A stretch of DNA of 6,473 bases from Thiomonas sp. (GCA_027443745.1 DAIAZB010000033.1:1-6473), one strand, 5' to 3'; shown: positions 1-5,810, counted from the first letter of the stretch. Translations and numbers: made by a program. Notes: a model not told the origin generated them from the sequence alone.

Positions 1-135
1 GGCTCGACCGAGGCCATCCTGATGGTAGCGCTGCTGCTGCTCGGGCCAGGCAAGCGCGTTGTCATGGACAGACTCTGTTTCCGACCGATCTCTGAGTTGT
101 TCGCACTGACGCATACTGAAGTCTGCAGTGTGCCA
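1..135 (+). pseudogene. Internal fragment of a PLP-dependent class I/II aminotransferase, fused in frame to the permease
   Basis: The frame is open from the first base (Gly-Ser-Thr-Glu-Ala-Ile...) and has no stop before the permease. The order of motifs fits fold-type I aminotransferases: a GSTEAI segment, which in this family lies in the loop holding the PLP phosphate; a hydrophobic helix; GPGKRVVM, matching the usual pattern of a glycine turn before a beta strand; then a CF..ISEL...EV..VPMD stretch, matching the usual 'CY..lyel....ev..vp' block. The catalytic lysine region would lie further downstream and is absent, because permease codons start at about position 142. The upstream half is outside the window. 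The assignment rests on recalled family patterns over only about 45 residues. It cannot be an active enzyme as seen here. Confidence 0.45.
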
Positions 136-1398
136 ATGGATCCGGTGCTCACCGCGCTGATGGTGCTGGCGCTGGCGGTGGGCATCGGCACCTGCATGAC
201 CACGCTGACCGTCTTGCACGTGCTGTCGGGCGATCCGCTGCCGGGGCGCAGCGCCGATCTCTACTACCCGCAGATCGACCCGCGCGACGCGCTGAGCTAT
301 CGCCCAGGCGAGGAGCCGATGGGTCAGGTCACGTGGATCGACGGCATGAACTTGCTGCAAGCGCATCGGGCCGACCGCCAGGCCTTGATGACGGGGGGCT
401 CGGTCGCGGTGCAGTCCCAGCGCAATGGCGTCGATCCGTTCTTCCAGGATGCGCGGGCGACGACCTGGGAGTTCTTTCCCATGTTCGGTGTGCCGTTCCG
501 TTACGGCCAGGGCTGGGACGCGGCCGACGACGCCGCCCGAGCCCGCGTGGCGGTGATCAGCGACGCGCTCAACCGGCGCGTGTTCGGCGGCGGCGACAGC
601 GTGGGCAGGATCCTGCGGTTGGATGGCGCCACGTTCCGCGTGGTCGGTGTGCTGGGCGACTGGCATCCCAGCCCGCATTTCTACGACATGTACAGCGGCA
701 GCTACGCCGAGCCCGAGGGCGTGTACCTGCCGCTGTCCACGTCGCAGGACATCAAGATGGACCACGAGGGATCCGTCAACTGCTGGGGCAATGGCGGCGG
801 CGGCCCGCGGCCCGCGCATACCGCACCCTGCGTGTGGCTGCAGTTCTGGGTGCAGTTGGACAGCCCGACCCAGGTCGCGGCCTATCGACAGTTCCTGGTG
901 AACTACTCGGCGCAGCAGAAGTCGCTGGGGCGCTTCCAGCGTCCACCCAACGTGCGCCTGCGCAGCCTGATGCAGTGGCTGACGTACTGGCAGGTCGTGC
1001 CCGACGACGTGCGCATGCAGGCGTGGCTGGCGTTGGGCTTCCTGCTGGTGTGCCTGGTCAATACGGTCGGACTGCTGCTGGCCAAGTTCCTGCGCCGCAG
1101 CAGCGAGATCGGCGTGCGCCGCGCGCTGGGCGCGTCGCGCCGGGCGATCTTCATGCAGCTGCTGATCGAGTCCGGTCTGGTCGGTCTCGCGGGTGGTGTG
1201 CTGGGGTTGCTGCTGACCCTGGTGGGCCTGTGGACCGTGCGGCAGCAGCCCTCCGACTACGCCAAGCTGGCGCATCTCGATCCCGCGATGCTGCTTGCGA
1301 CATTCGGGCTCGCGCTGGCGGGCAGCCTGCTGGCCGGCGCCTTGCCAGCGTGGCGGGCGTGCCTGATCCCGCCTGCGTTGCAACTCAAGACGCAATGA
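136..1398 (+). CDS. MacB/FtsX-family ABC transporter permease, N-terminus replaced
   Basis: An inner-membrane permease subunit of a MacB-type ABC exporter. Counted from the ATG at 136 it has 420 residues: a first membrane helix (about 5-30, VLTALMVLALAVGIG), a long periplasmic MacB-PCD-like domain (about 31-290), and a C-terminal FtsX domain (about 295-415) with three membrane helices. The FtsX domain carries the conserved EIGVRRALGASRR loop after the second helix, which in this family faces the ATPase. Relatives normally start about 15 residues earlier with an amphipathic segment ending in a basic 'SLRR' stretch. Here that is replaced by aminotransferase-like codons and the frame stays open to the window edge. 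There is no clear ribosome site before 136, so translation may start upstream as a fusion. The stop overlaps an ATG at 1395, and the next permease follows within 8 bases. No ATPase is present here. The family is clear, the substrate unknown, the start uncertain. Confidence 0.85.
   Translation: MDPVLTALMVLALAVGIGTCMTTLTVLHVLSGDPLPGRSADLYYPQIDPRDALSYRPGEEPMGQVTWIDGMNLLQAHRADRQALMTGGSVAVQSQRNGVDPFFQDARATTWEFFPMFGVPFRYGQGWDAADDAARARVAVISDALNRRVFGGGDSVGRILRLDGATFRVVGVLGDWHPSPHFYDMYSGSYAEPEGVYLPLSTSQDIKMDHEGSVNCWGNGGGGPRPAHTAPCVWLQFWVQLDSPTQVAAYRQFLVNYSAQQKSLGRFQRPPNVRLRSLMQWLTYWQVVPDDVRMQAWLALGFLLVCLVNTVGLLLAKFLRRSSEIGVRRALGASRRAIFMQLLIESGLVGLAGGVLGLLLTLVGLWTVRQQPSDYAKLAHLDPAMLLATFGLALAGSLLAGALPAWRACLIPPALQLKTQ
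1106..1130 (+). repeat. 25-bp direct repeat, copy 1 (FtsX loop codons)
   Basis: Twenty-five identical bases recur at 2356-2380 in the second permease, 1250 bp away. They encode the conserved IGVRRALG loop in both proteins. Protein-level conservation with shared codon use explains the match, but it could also support recombination between the paired genes. Confidence 0.8.
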
Positions 1399-1406
1399 GG
1401 GTGACT

Positions 1407-2636
1407 ATGGCCATCCGCCCCATCATCGCCAGTCTTTCGCGACACAAGATCGCGGCACTCCTGATCGTGTTCGAGATCGCGCTGGCCTTCGCCATCGTCA
1501 GCAACGCAGTGTTCCTGATTCACAACCGCCTGCAGCGCATGGACATCGTCAGCGGTGTGGCCGAGCGCGAGCTGGTCGAAGTGCAGATGGCGTACATCGA
1601 TCACCAGCCGGATGCCGATGCGCGTGCCCGGACGGATCTGGCCGCCCTGAAGCAGATCCCCGGGGTCCGCGCCGCCGCACTGATCGACCAGCTGCCTTTC
1701 GGCGGGAGTTCGTCGAACGGCGGCATCGCGTTGACACGGAGTCAGCGCCAGCCGACGGTGAACGCCAGTGACTACTACGGGAAGGGACTGCTGGATACGC
1801 TTGGCGTCCGACTGATCGAAGGGCGCCGGTTCGCGCCGGAAGAGTACATAGACCTTGGCGCCGCGATCGCGGCGCTGAACTCGGGCAACGCCAGGCTGCT
1901 GCCACATACCGTGATCATCACCCGCGGGCTTGCCGACCGGCTGTGGCCGGGCGGACGGGCGCTGGGCCGCTCCATTTACATGGGGGCGGCGATCCGGCTG
2001 CAGGTGGTGGGTATCGTCGATCGCCTGGTGCGTCCCAACCAGTTCCACGAAGGCGCGGACTACAGCGTCGTGCTGCCGCTGCGGGTCAACATGCAGGATG
2101 GCGCGTTGTTCGTGCTGCGCTGTGCGCCGCAGGACCGCGAGCGCGTGCTGAAGGCCGCAGTGGCCACGCTGAAGCGCATCGACCCCAACCGCGTGCTGTT
2201 GCATCACCGCACCTTCGACCAGATCCGCCACGCCTACTTCCAGAACGATCGCGCGATGGCCGGCATCCTGGCGGGGGTGATCGCCGCGCTGCTGCTGACC
2301 ACGGCGCTCGGCATCTATGGCCTGGCCAGCTTCTGGGTGCAGCAGCGCACGCGGCAGATCGGCGTGCGCCGCGCGCTGGGTGCGCGCCGCATCGACATCC
2401 TGCGCCATTTCCAGACCGAGAACTTCCTGTTGGCCACGGCCGGCATCGCGTTGGGCTGCGCGGCGGCGATTGGCATCAACGTGTGGCTGATGGCGCACTA
2501 CGCGGTGCCGCGCCTACCGGTGATGTATCTGCCGCTGGGCGCGCTGCTGCTGTGGGGTCTGGGTCAACTCGCCGTGCTCGGCCCCGCGCTGCGCGCCGCG
2601 CGCGTGGCGCCGACGGTCGCGATGCGAACCGCCTGA
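1407..2636 (+). CDS. MacB/FtsX-family ABC transporter permease
   Basis: The second permease of the pair, 409 residues. Membrane helix 1 is at about residues 15-37 (AALLIVFEIALAFAIVSNAVFL), followed by a periplasmic MacB-PCD-like domain (about 40-280) and a C-terminal FtsX domain (about 285-405). That domain includes a helix with IAALLLTTALGIYGLASF, the QIGVRRALGARR loop and two last helices. I chose the ATG at 1407 because GAGGG (1398-1402) sits at good Shine-Dalgarno spacing. The ATG at 1395 overlaps the previous stop, would add four residues and is a possible alternative. Tight coupling suggests one transcript and a heterodimeric permease. Such pairs work with a separate MacB-type ATPase and a membrane-fusion protein in efflux of peptides, lipids or drugs; neither gene is visible here. 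This copy looks intact, unlike its upstream partner. Confidence 0.88.
   Translation: MAIRPIIASLSRHKIAALLIVFEIALAFAIVSNAVFLIHNRLQRMDIVSGVAERELVEVQMAYIDHQPDADARARTDLAALKQIPGVRAAALIDQLPFGGSSSNGGIALTRSQRQPTVNASDYYGKGLLDTLGVRLIEGRRFAPEEYIDLGAAIAALNSGNARLLPHTVIITRGLADRLWPGGRALGRSIYMGAAIRLQVVGIVDRLVRPNQFHEGADYSVVLPLRVNMQDGALFVLRCAPQDRERVLKAAVATLKRIDPNRVLLHHRTFDQIRHAYFQNDRAMAGILAGVIAALLLTTALGIYGLASFWVQQRTRQIGVRRALGARRIDILRHFQTENFLLATAGIALGCAAAIGINVWLMAHYAVPRLPVMYLPLGALLLWGLGQLAVLGPALRAARVAPTVAMRTA
2356..2380 (+). repeat. 25-bp direct repeat, copy 2 (FtsX loop codons)
   Basis: Exact second copy of the 25 bases at 1106-1130, in the matching FtsX loop of the second permease. Identity stops right after the GCGCTGGG end of the block. 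Confidence 0.8.
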
Positions 2637-2925
2637 ATTCAACACTACCGGAGAAATCGCCGTGATGCACAGCCTGCCACCCCGCTCAGGGAGTTGACGA
2701 CACTTCCGCCTTGGCACATCGATGCCGATACGGGTGAGTGGGGGCGTCCATCCCATTGCTTACGCTGCTGCACGGCGGGCACCACCTGCACGCCGAGCAG
2801 CCCGAGGCTTGCGCGCGCCTGCTGCTGCGGACGCCGGGCACGGCATCCGCCACCTGAACCACGCGCTGGCGCACGCGGCGGCGAGTCTGGGATCATCGCC
2901 GCGTCCAGGGTCGAATCCACAAGCC
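2637..2925. other. Gene-poor scar with possible gene remnants
   Basis: No convincing full gene. Two possible remnants are visible. First, ATG at 2665 opens ten codons (MHSLPPRSGS, stop 2695-2697) with a GGAG 11 bases upstream; this could be the start of a lost gene after the permeases. Second, frame 2738-2857 reads a stretch ending LLTLLHGGHHLHAEQPEACARLL before a stop at 2855. GGHHLH followed by an acidic residue, Gln and Pro resembles the C-terminal catalytic-His region of alpha/beta hydrolases, but a stop at 2735 closes the frame upstream. The last part, 2858-2925, is the presumed leader of the next gene, with only a poor promoter-like GATCAT at 2891. All of this is weak and inferred. Confidence 0.3.
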
Positions 2926-3240
2926 ATGCCGGACGAGCCGGGCGCATCGTCCGAACCGCCAGCGCCGCAGGCCGCGCGCTGCGCCAACTGCGGCACGCCG
3001 CTGCAGGGGCTGTGGTGCCACCGCTGCGGCCAGGAAGCCCACGATCCGCTGACGCGCTTCCGCGGCGCCGTGCACGAGATGTTCGAGAACGTCCTGCACT
3101 TCGACGGACGCATCTGGAACACGCTGCTGCCGCTGTACACGCGCCCGGGTTTTCTTACCGGCGAATATCTCGCCGGGCGGCGCGTGCGTGCGTATTCCGC
3201 TCCATGCCGGGCCACGATTCCGGAGCATGCCGGGCCCTGA
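2926..3240 (+). CDS. DUF3667-family protein, truncated to its N-terminal zinc-ribbon part
   Basis: A 104-residue open frame whose first 88 residues match the start of DUF3667 proteins, which are membrane proteins of unknown function. A short flexible leader is followed by a zinc ribbon (Cys19, Cys22, Cys31, Cys34: CANCG...WCHRCG), then FRGAVHEMFENVLHFDGRIWNTL and the hallmark LYTRPGFLTGEYLAGRRVR. In intact members the RRVR motif leads into several membrane helices and the total is usually well over 200 residues. Here the homology stops at about residue 88 (near base 3190), and the last 16 residues are encoded by the repeat cluster that begins at 3194. All membrane helices are missing, so I take it as a broken gene. 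Start: the ATG at 2926 gives the usual short leader before the first cysteine; no strong ribosome site is seen. Confidence 0.7.
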   Translation: MPDEPGASSEPPAPQAARCANCGTPLQGLWCHRCGQEAHDPLTRFRGAVHEMFENVLHFDGRIWNTLLPLYTRPGFLTGEYLAGRRVRAYSAPCRATIPEHAGP

Positions 3241-3260
3241 TTTCCGGTCCATGCCGGCAG
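3194..3260. repeat. Three direct repeats of about 20 bp, 23-24 bp apart
   Basis: Copies start at 3194, 3217 and 3241. They share the core TTCCG, two or three variable bases, then CATGCCGG. The first two also share a following GCC. The cluster begins exactly where DUF3667 homology ends. Several short, regularly spaced repeats at an element end are known for the IS21 family, so this may be the end of a lost or internally deleted IS21-like element. No istA or istB codons are visible, so the element type is inference. Confidence 0.6.
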
Positions 3261-3272
3261 GGGCCGGCAGGG
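3253..3272. repeat. 10-bp tandem repeat, two copies
   Basis: GCCGGCAGGG occurs twice without a gap, and a third partial copy (GCCG) follows at 3273. It overlaps the last member of the 20-bp repeat set. Confidence 0.7.
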
Positions 3273-3313
3273 GCCGCTGTCGCGCCGCCCGGCACCGGAC
3301 TCTGCCTATCATG

Positions 3314-3388
3314 GAGACTTCCCCTTCTGCTGACGGTTGTAGAAACCATCATGGCCCTCGAGGCCGAAAGGGGAGGAAGTCTCTTTTT
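3314..3388 (+). ncRNA. Candidate structured RNA: three-way junction followed by T5
   Basis: The outer stem pairs GAGACTT (3314-3320) with AAGTCTC (3377-3383) and continues, after a 3-base bulge, with CCCCTT (3321-3326) against AAGGGG (3368-3373). Inside are two small hairpins: GGTT/AACC (3335-3347, loop GTAGA) and GGCC/GGCC (3353-3365, loop CTCGA). TTTTT follows directly at 3384-3388, as in an intrinsic terminator. I recognise no known riboswitch or ribozyme family. It could equally be an insertion-element relic or a chance fold. No convincing promoter lies upstream: TATCAT at 3307 is too close to the 5' arm. Confidence 0.3.
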
Positions 3389-3584
3389 ACTCAAAATGGA
3401 GCGTTGCTGTGCGCCTGGCGCGTGCATAACACTCAAGTCGACGACGGGACACACTTGTGGCGGCTTGTTCAGACCATCTCTAATGAAAGCGTCGGAACTC
3501 GCTGACATGGCGATCCACCCGATCGGCGATCTTCTACATTTGTTGAAGTTGCGAACGCCGCCGTAGCGAGCCAGCGCGGCGCCC

Positions 3585-4064
3585 TCAGTCGGACGTCGCG
3601 TTCACTGGCACGGCCAGGCTGCGCTTGAGCGTGTCCAGCACCACGCGCGTGCGGAAGCGTTTCACGTTGGCGTTCGCAGTCACCAGCCGTTGCATCAGCG
3701 CGTCGTAATCGCCGACGTCACGCGCCGTCACCACCAGCACGTAGTCGCTGTCGCCGGTCACGTACCACGCCTGCTGGATCGCCGGCTCGGCGGCGATCCA
3801 CTGCCGCAAACTGGCCAGCAACTCGGGGCGCTCGCGCTCGATCTCGAGATCGGCGATCACGGTGAGCCGCTGGTCCACGCTATGCAGATCGATCAGCGCC
3901 ACTTCCGCCACGATCACCCCGTCTTCGCGCAGCCGCGCCATGCGTCGCTGCACGGCCGACGCCGACAAGCCGATGTCCGTACCGATCATCTCGGCGGAGC
4001 GTCGAGCGTCGCGCTGCACGATCGCGAGGATCCGACGGTCGAATTTATCGAGTTCGGCGGGCAT
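3585..4064 (-). CDS. Lrp/AsnC-family transcriptional regulator
   Basis: A 159-residue DNA-binding regulator of the feast/famine type, the usual length for the family. The N-terminal helix-turn-helix spans about residues 5-51: LDKFDRRILAIVQRDARRSAEMIG, then a recognition helix with SASAVQRRMARLREDGVI. A linker strand leads to the C-terminal RAM (ligand and oligomer) domain at about 65-145, which carries the typical YVTGDSDYVLVV segment (residues 101-112) used for effector binding and assembly. The ATG at 4062-4064 gives the standard MPAELDKFDRRIL start; the open frame continues upstream but without family homology. It is divergent from the dehydratase gene across a 121-bp gap, the classic arrangement of a local Lrp-type regulator with its target. 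I infer that it senses an amino acid, perhaps a substrate of the dehydratase, and also controls its own promoter. Confidence 0.93.
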   Translation of the reverse strand: MPAELDKFDRRILAIVQRDARRSAEMIGTDIGLSASAVQRRMARLREDGVIVAEVALIDLHSVDQRLTVIADLEIERERPELLASLRQWIAAEPAIQQAWYVTGDSDYVLVVTARDVGDYDALMQRLVTANANVKRFRTRVVLDTLKRSLAVPVNATSD

Positions 4065-4092
4065 CGGGCGCAAAGACCTCGTGGACGGGGAG

Positions 4093-4104
4093 AAAACCTG
4101 TTTT
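4093..4104. promoter_or_regulatory. Perfect palindrome arms AAAAC-CT-GTTTT, candidate operator
   Basis: Five-base arms are separated by two bases, in the regulator-proximal part of the divergent gap, 29 bases upstream of the regulator ATG. A short AT-rich dyad in otherwise GC-rich DNA fits an Lrp-type site, though it is shorter than the E. coli Lrp consensus. The function is inferred. Confidence 0.4.
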
Positions 4105-4140
4105 GCCGGCGAACAACGCCACTTCGCCGCGCCGCGGAAA

Positions 4141-4151
4141 CCTAGCATAGG
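4141..4151. promoter_or_regulatory. Palindrome CCTA-GCA-TAGG with an overlapping -10-like hexamer
   Basis: Four-base arms with a 3-base centre, ending 34 bases before the dehydratase ATG. TAGCAT (4143-4148) inside it could act as a -10 element for the dehydratase, so a bound regulator would touch the promoter. No good -35 is seen at the right distance. Confidence 0.35.
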
Positions 4152-4185
4152 TCGTCGCCTTCCACGCCACTGCGAGACATCATCC

Positions 4186-5139
4186 ATGCCCGCACTGACC
4201 CGCCTCGATCGGATCCTCGCTGCAGTGCGCCACATCGATCCGGCGTTTCTGGATTCGCCAACGCTCACCAACGATGCCTTGGACGCGGCGCTGCGCTGCC
4301 AGCTGATCGCCAAGGACGAAACCGCCAACCCGATCGGCTCGTTCAAGGGCCGCGGCACCGAGTTGTTCGCCGCGCTGGCGTTGCAGCCTGGTGAAACCGT
4401 GGTCTGCGCGTCCGCCGGCAACTTCGGCCAGGGCCTGGCCCGCGCCGCGATCCGGCGTGGACACGCCTGCACAGTGTTTGCCGCGGAAACCGCCAACCAG
4501 GTGAAGGTGGCAGCGATGCGAAAGCTGGGCGCGGAAGTGCGGCTGGCCGGCAGCGATTTCGACGCGTCCAAGGACGCCGCACGCCGCCATGCGGCAGCCA
4601 GCAGCCTGCGTTTCGTCGAGGACGGCATCGAAGCCGAGCTTGCCGAAGGCGCCGGCACGCTCGCACTTGAACTTGCCGCATCGACGGTGCTCGACGCCAT
4701 CGTGGTGCCGGTGGGCAACGGATCGCTGCTGGCCGGCGTGGGCACCGCAATCCGGCACGTCGCGCCGCACGCGGAGATCATCGCGGTGGTGGCCGCCGGT
4801 GCACCGGCGATGAAGCTGTCGATCGACGCGGGTCGGGCCATCGAGACGGACCACGCCGAAACCATCGCCGACGGCATCGCCGTGCGCGTGCCGATCGCCG
4901 TCACGTTGGCGCATCTGCGCGCGTGCTGCGACGACGCCGTCGCCGTATCTGACGCGCGGATTTTCGAGGCGATGCGCCTTGTTCACCACCACTTGGGCGT
5001 CGCGGTGGAGCCTTCCGGTGCCGTCGGCGTGGCTACCATCCTCGACGACCCGGAACGCTTTGTCGGCCGCCGCGTGGCGACGATCCTCTGTGGCGGCAAC
5101 CTGTCGCCGGCCATGCGCGAACGGCTGATGGTGGCATGA
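4186..5139 (+). CDS. PLP-dependent threonine/serine dehydratase-like enzyme
   Basis: A 317-residue fold-type II PLP enzyme, expected to deaminate threonine or serine to 2-oxobutanoate or pyruvate in the cytosol. Visible motifs: NPIGSFKGRG with the Schiff-base lysine Lys54; SAGNFGQG (76-83), the asparagine loop that holds the cofactor; VPVGNGSLLAG (174-184), the place of the phosphate-binding glycine loop; VEPSGAVG (274-281); and LCGGN (301-305), where this family usually has Ser or Cys next to the pyridine nitrogen. There is no C-terminal ACT domain, which argues against the isoleucine-inhibited biosynthetic type and for a catabolic enzyme. The ATG at 4186 gives a normal N-terminus; GAGA lies 10-13 bases upstream. 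The gene is divergent from the Lrp-type regulator, and the transferase starts 41 bases after its stop. Exact substrate is uncertain; a related eliminase of another hydroxy amino acid is possible. Confidence 0.88.
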   Translation: MPALTRLDRILAAVRHIDPAFLDSPTLTNDALDAALRCQLIAKDETANPIGSFKGRGTELFAALALQPGETVVCASAGNFGQGLARAAIRRGHACTVFAAETANQVKVAAMRKLGAEVRLAGSDFDASKDAARRHAAASSLRFVEDGIEAELAEGAGTLALELAASTVLDAIVVPVGNGSLLAGVGTAIRHVAPHAEIIAVVAAGAPAMKLSIDAGRAIETDHAETIADGIAVRVPIAVTLAHLRACCDDAVAVSDARIFEAMRLVHHHLGVAVEPSGAVGVATILDDPERFVGRRVATILCGGNLSPAMRERLMVA

Positions 5140-5180
5140 GCGCTAGGCCCACATTCCCTCTCCAAAGAGCACGCATCCCG

Positions 5181-5810
5181 ATGAAACTTCTCTACCAGAC
5201 GCACTCGCCTTATGCGCGCAAAGTGCTCGTCGCCGCCTACGAACTCGGTCTGCAGCACCGCATCGAGGTGATCCACCACGACACCAGCCCCACCCGTCGC
5301 AACGACGAGGTGTTCGCGCTCAATCCGCTCGGCAAGGTACCGGTGCTGATCGTCGATGACGGCCCGGCGCTGTTCGACTCCAACGTGATCTGCGAATACC
5401 TCGACACCCTGCACGCGGGCGCGAAGCTGATCCCGCACGAGCACGGCGCGCGCTTCCGTGCCTTGCGCAGGCAGGCGCTGGCACAGGGCATGGCCGACGC
5501 CGGCATCGCCGCTCGCTGGGAAGCCGAGCGGCGGCCCGCGCCGTCGCGCTGGCCACCGATGCTGCATGGTCAGCTGGACAAGCTCGCCACCGCCTGCGAC
5601 TTCCTTGAGGAGGAGATCAGCGACGCACCGTGCGCCGAAACCCTCCCCGGCGTTGGCGACATCGCACTGGCTACCGCGCTCAGCTGGATCGCCTTCCGCG
5701 ACGTCTACCCGTTCGCCGACGGCCGCCCGCGCCTGTCCGCCTGGTACGCGCACTTCAGCCAGCGCCCGTCGATGCTGGCCACCACGCTTGTCGGCAACAC
5801 CCACGACTGA
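5181..5810 (+). CDS. Glutathione S-transferase, YibF-like
   Basis: A 209-residue cytosolic glutathione transferase-like protein. The N-terminal thioredoxin-fold domain (about 1-78) has MKLLYQTHSPYARKV with Ser9 in the usual activating position, NPLGKVPVL with the cis-proline Pro54, and FDSNVICEYLD, where Asp66-Ser67 contact the glutamyl part of glutathione. The all-alpha C-terminal domain (about 85-205) has RRQALAQGMADAG..ARWE..RRPA, closely like E. coli YibF, and the folding motif GVGDIALATALSW. I chose the ATG at 5181 because the fold starts there. An ATG at 5136 overlapping the dehydratase stop would add 15 residues without homology. AAAGAG lies 11-16 bases upstream of 5181. Co-transcription with the dehydratase is likely. 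Its substrate is unknown; YibF-type proteins have little defined activity. Confidence 0.9.
   Translation: MKLLYQTHSPYARKVLVAAYELGLQHRIEVIHHDTSPTRRNDEVFALNPLGKVPVLIVDDGPALFDSNVICEYLDTLHAGAKLIPHEHGARFRALRRQALAQGMADAGIAARWEAERRPAPSRWPPMLHGQLDKLATACDFLEEEISDAPCAETLPGVGDIALATALSWIAFRDVYPFADGRPRLSAWYAHFSQRPSMLATTLVGNTHD

Larger units (their letters stand above)
3241..3584. other. Intergenic stretch without a supported gene
   Basis: After the broken DUF3667 frame I see no gene with recognisable protein features on either strand. The stretch holds the end of the repeat cluster, the foldable segment at 3314-3388, a TATCAT hexamer at 3307 without a good partner -35, and a 27-codon open frame at 3483-3566 (MKASELADMAIHPIGDLL...). 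That frame has plausible composition but no ribosome site and no known relatives that I recognise. A 6-bp GC stem (CGCCGC at 3556 with GCGGCG at 3576) lies just past the end of the minus-strand regulator gene; it lacks a T-run, so it is at most a weak terminator. Confidence 0.5.

Noticed and set aside
138..143. GGATCC exactly at the fusion joint, suggesting a cloning artefact
   Set aside because: GGATCC also occurs elsewhere in this GC-rich window (for example near 768, 4028 and 6127), so its presence is not informative by itself.
333..1394. Long plus-strand frame reading into the second permease from far upstream
   Set aside because: The part before 1395 overlaps the first permease, is Arg/Ala/Gly-rich and has no homology pattern.
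1257..2498. Long minus-strand open frame opposite the second permease
   Set aside because: Its composition is His/Gln/Arg/Ala-rich with no family motifs; it is the antisense shadow of a GC-rich gene.
3314..3383. Hammerhead-like ribozyme, because GAAA follows a GGCC hairpin and precedes a stem strand
   Set aside because: The required CUGANGA before the second hairpin is absent (ATCAT there instead, and CTGACGG elsewhere), on both strands.
3421..3475. Possible integron attC site: CAAGTCG and CGGCTTG can pair, with a nearby ATAAC
   Set aside because: The outer boxes do not match RYYYAAC and GTTRRRY and are not complementary to each other. There is no integrase and no cassette array.
2694..3480. 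Long plus-strand frame spanning the scar and the DUF3667 gene
   Set aside because: It is out of frame with the recognisable DUF3667 codons and has Arg/Ala/Cys-rich shadow composition.
4065..4904. N-terminal extension of the regulator frame beyond its ATG
   Set aside because: The extension is antisense to the dehydratase and low in complexity; the family start at 4064 gives the normal length.
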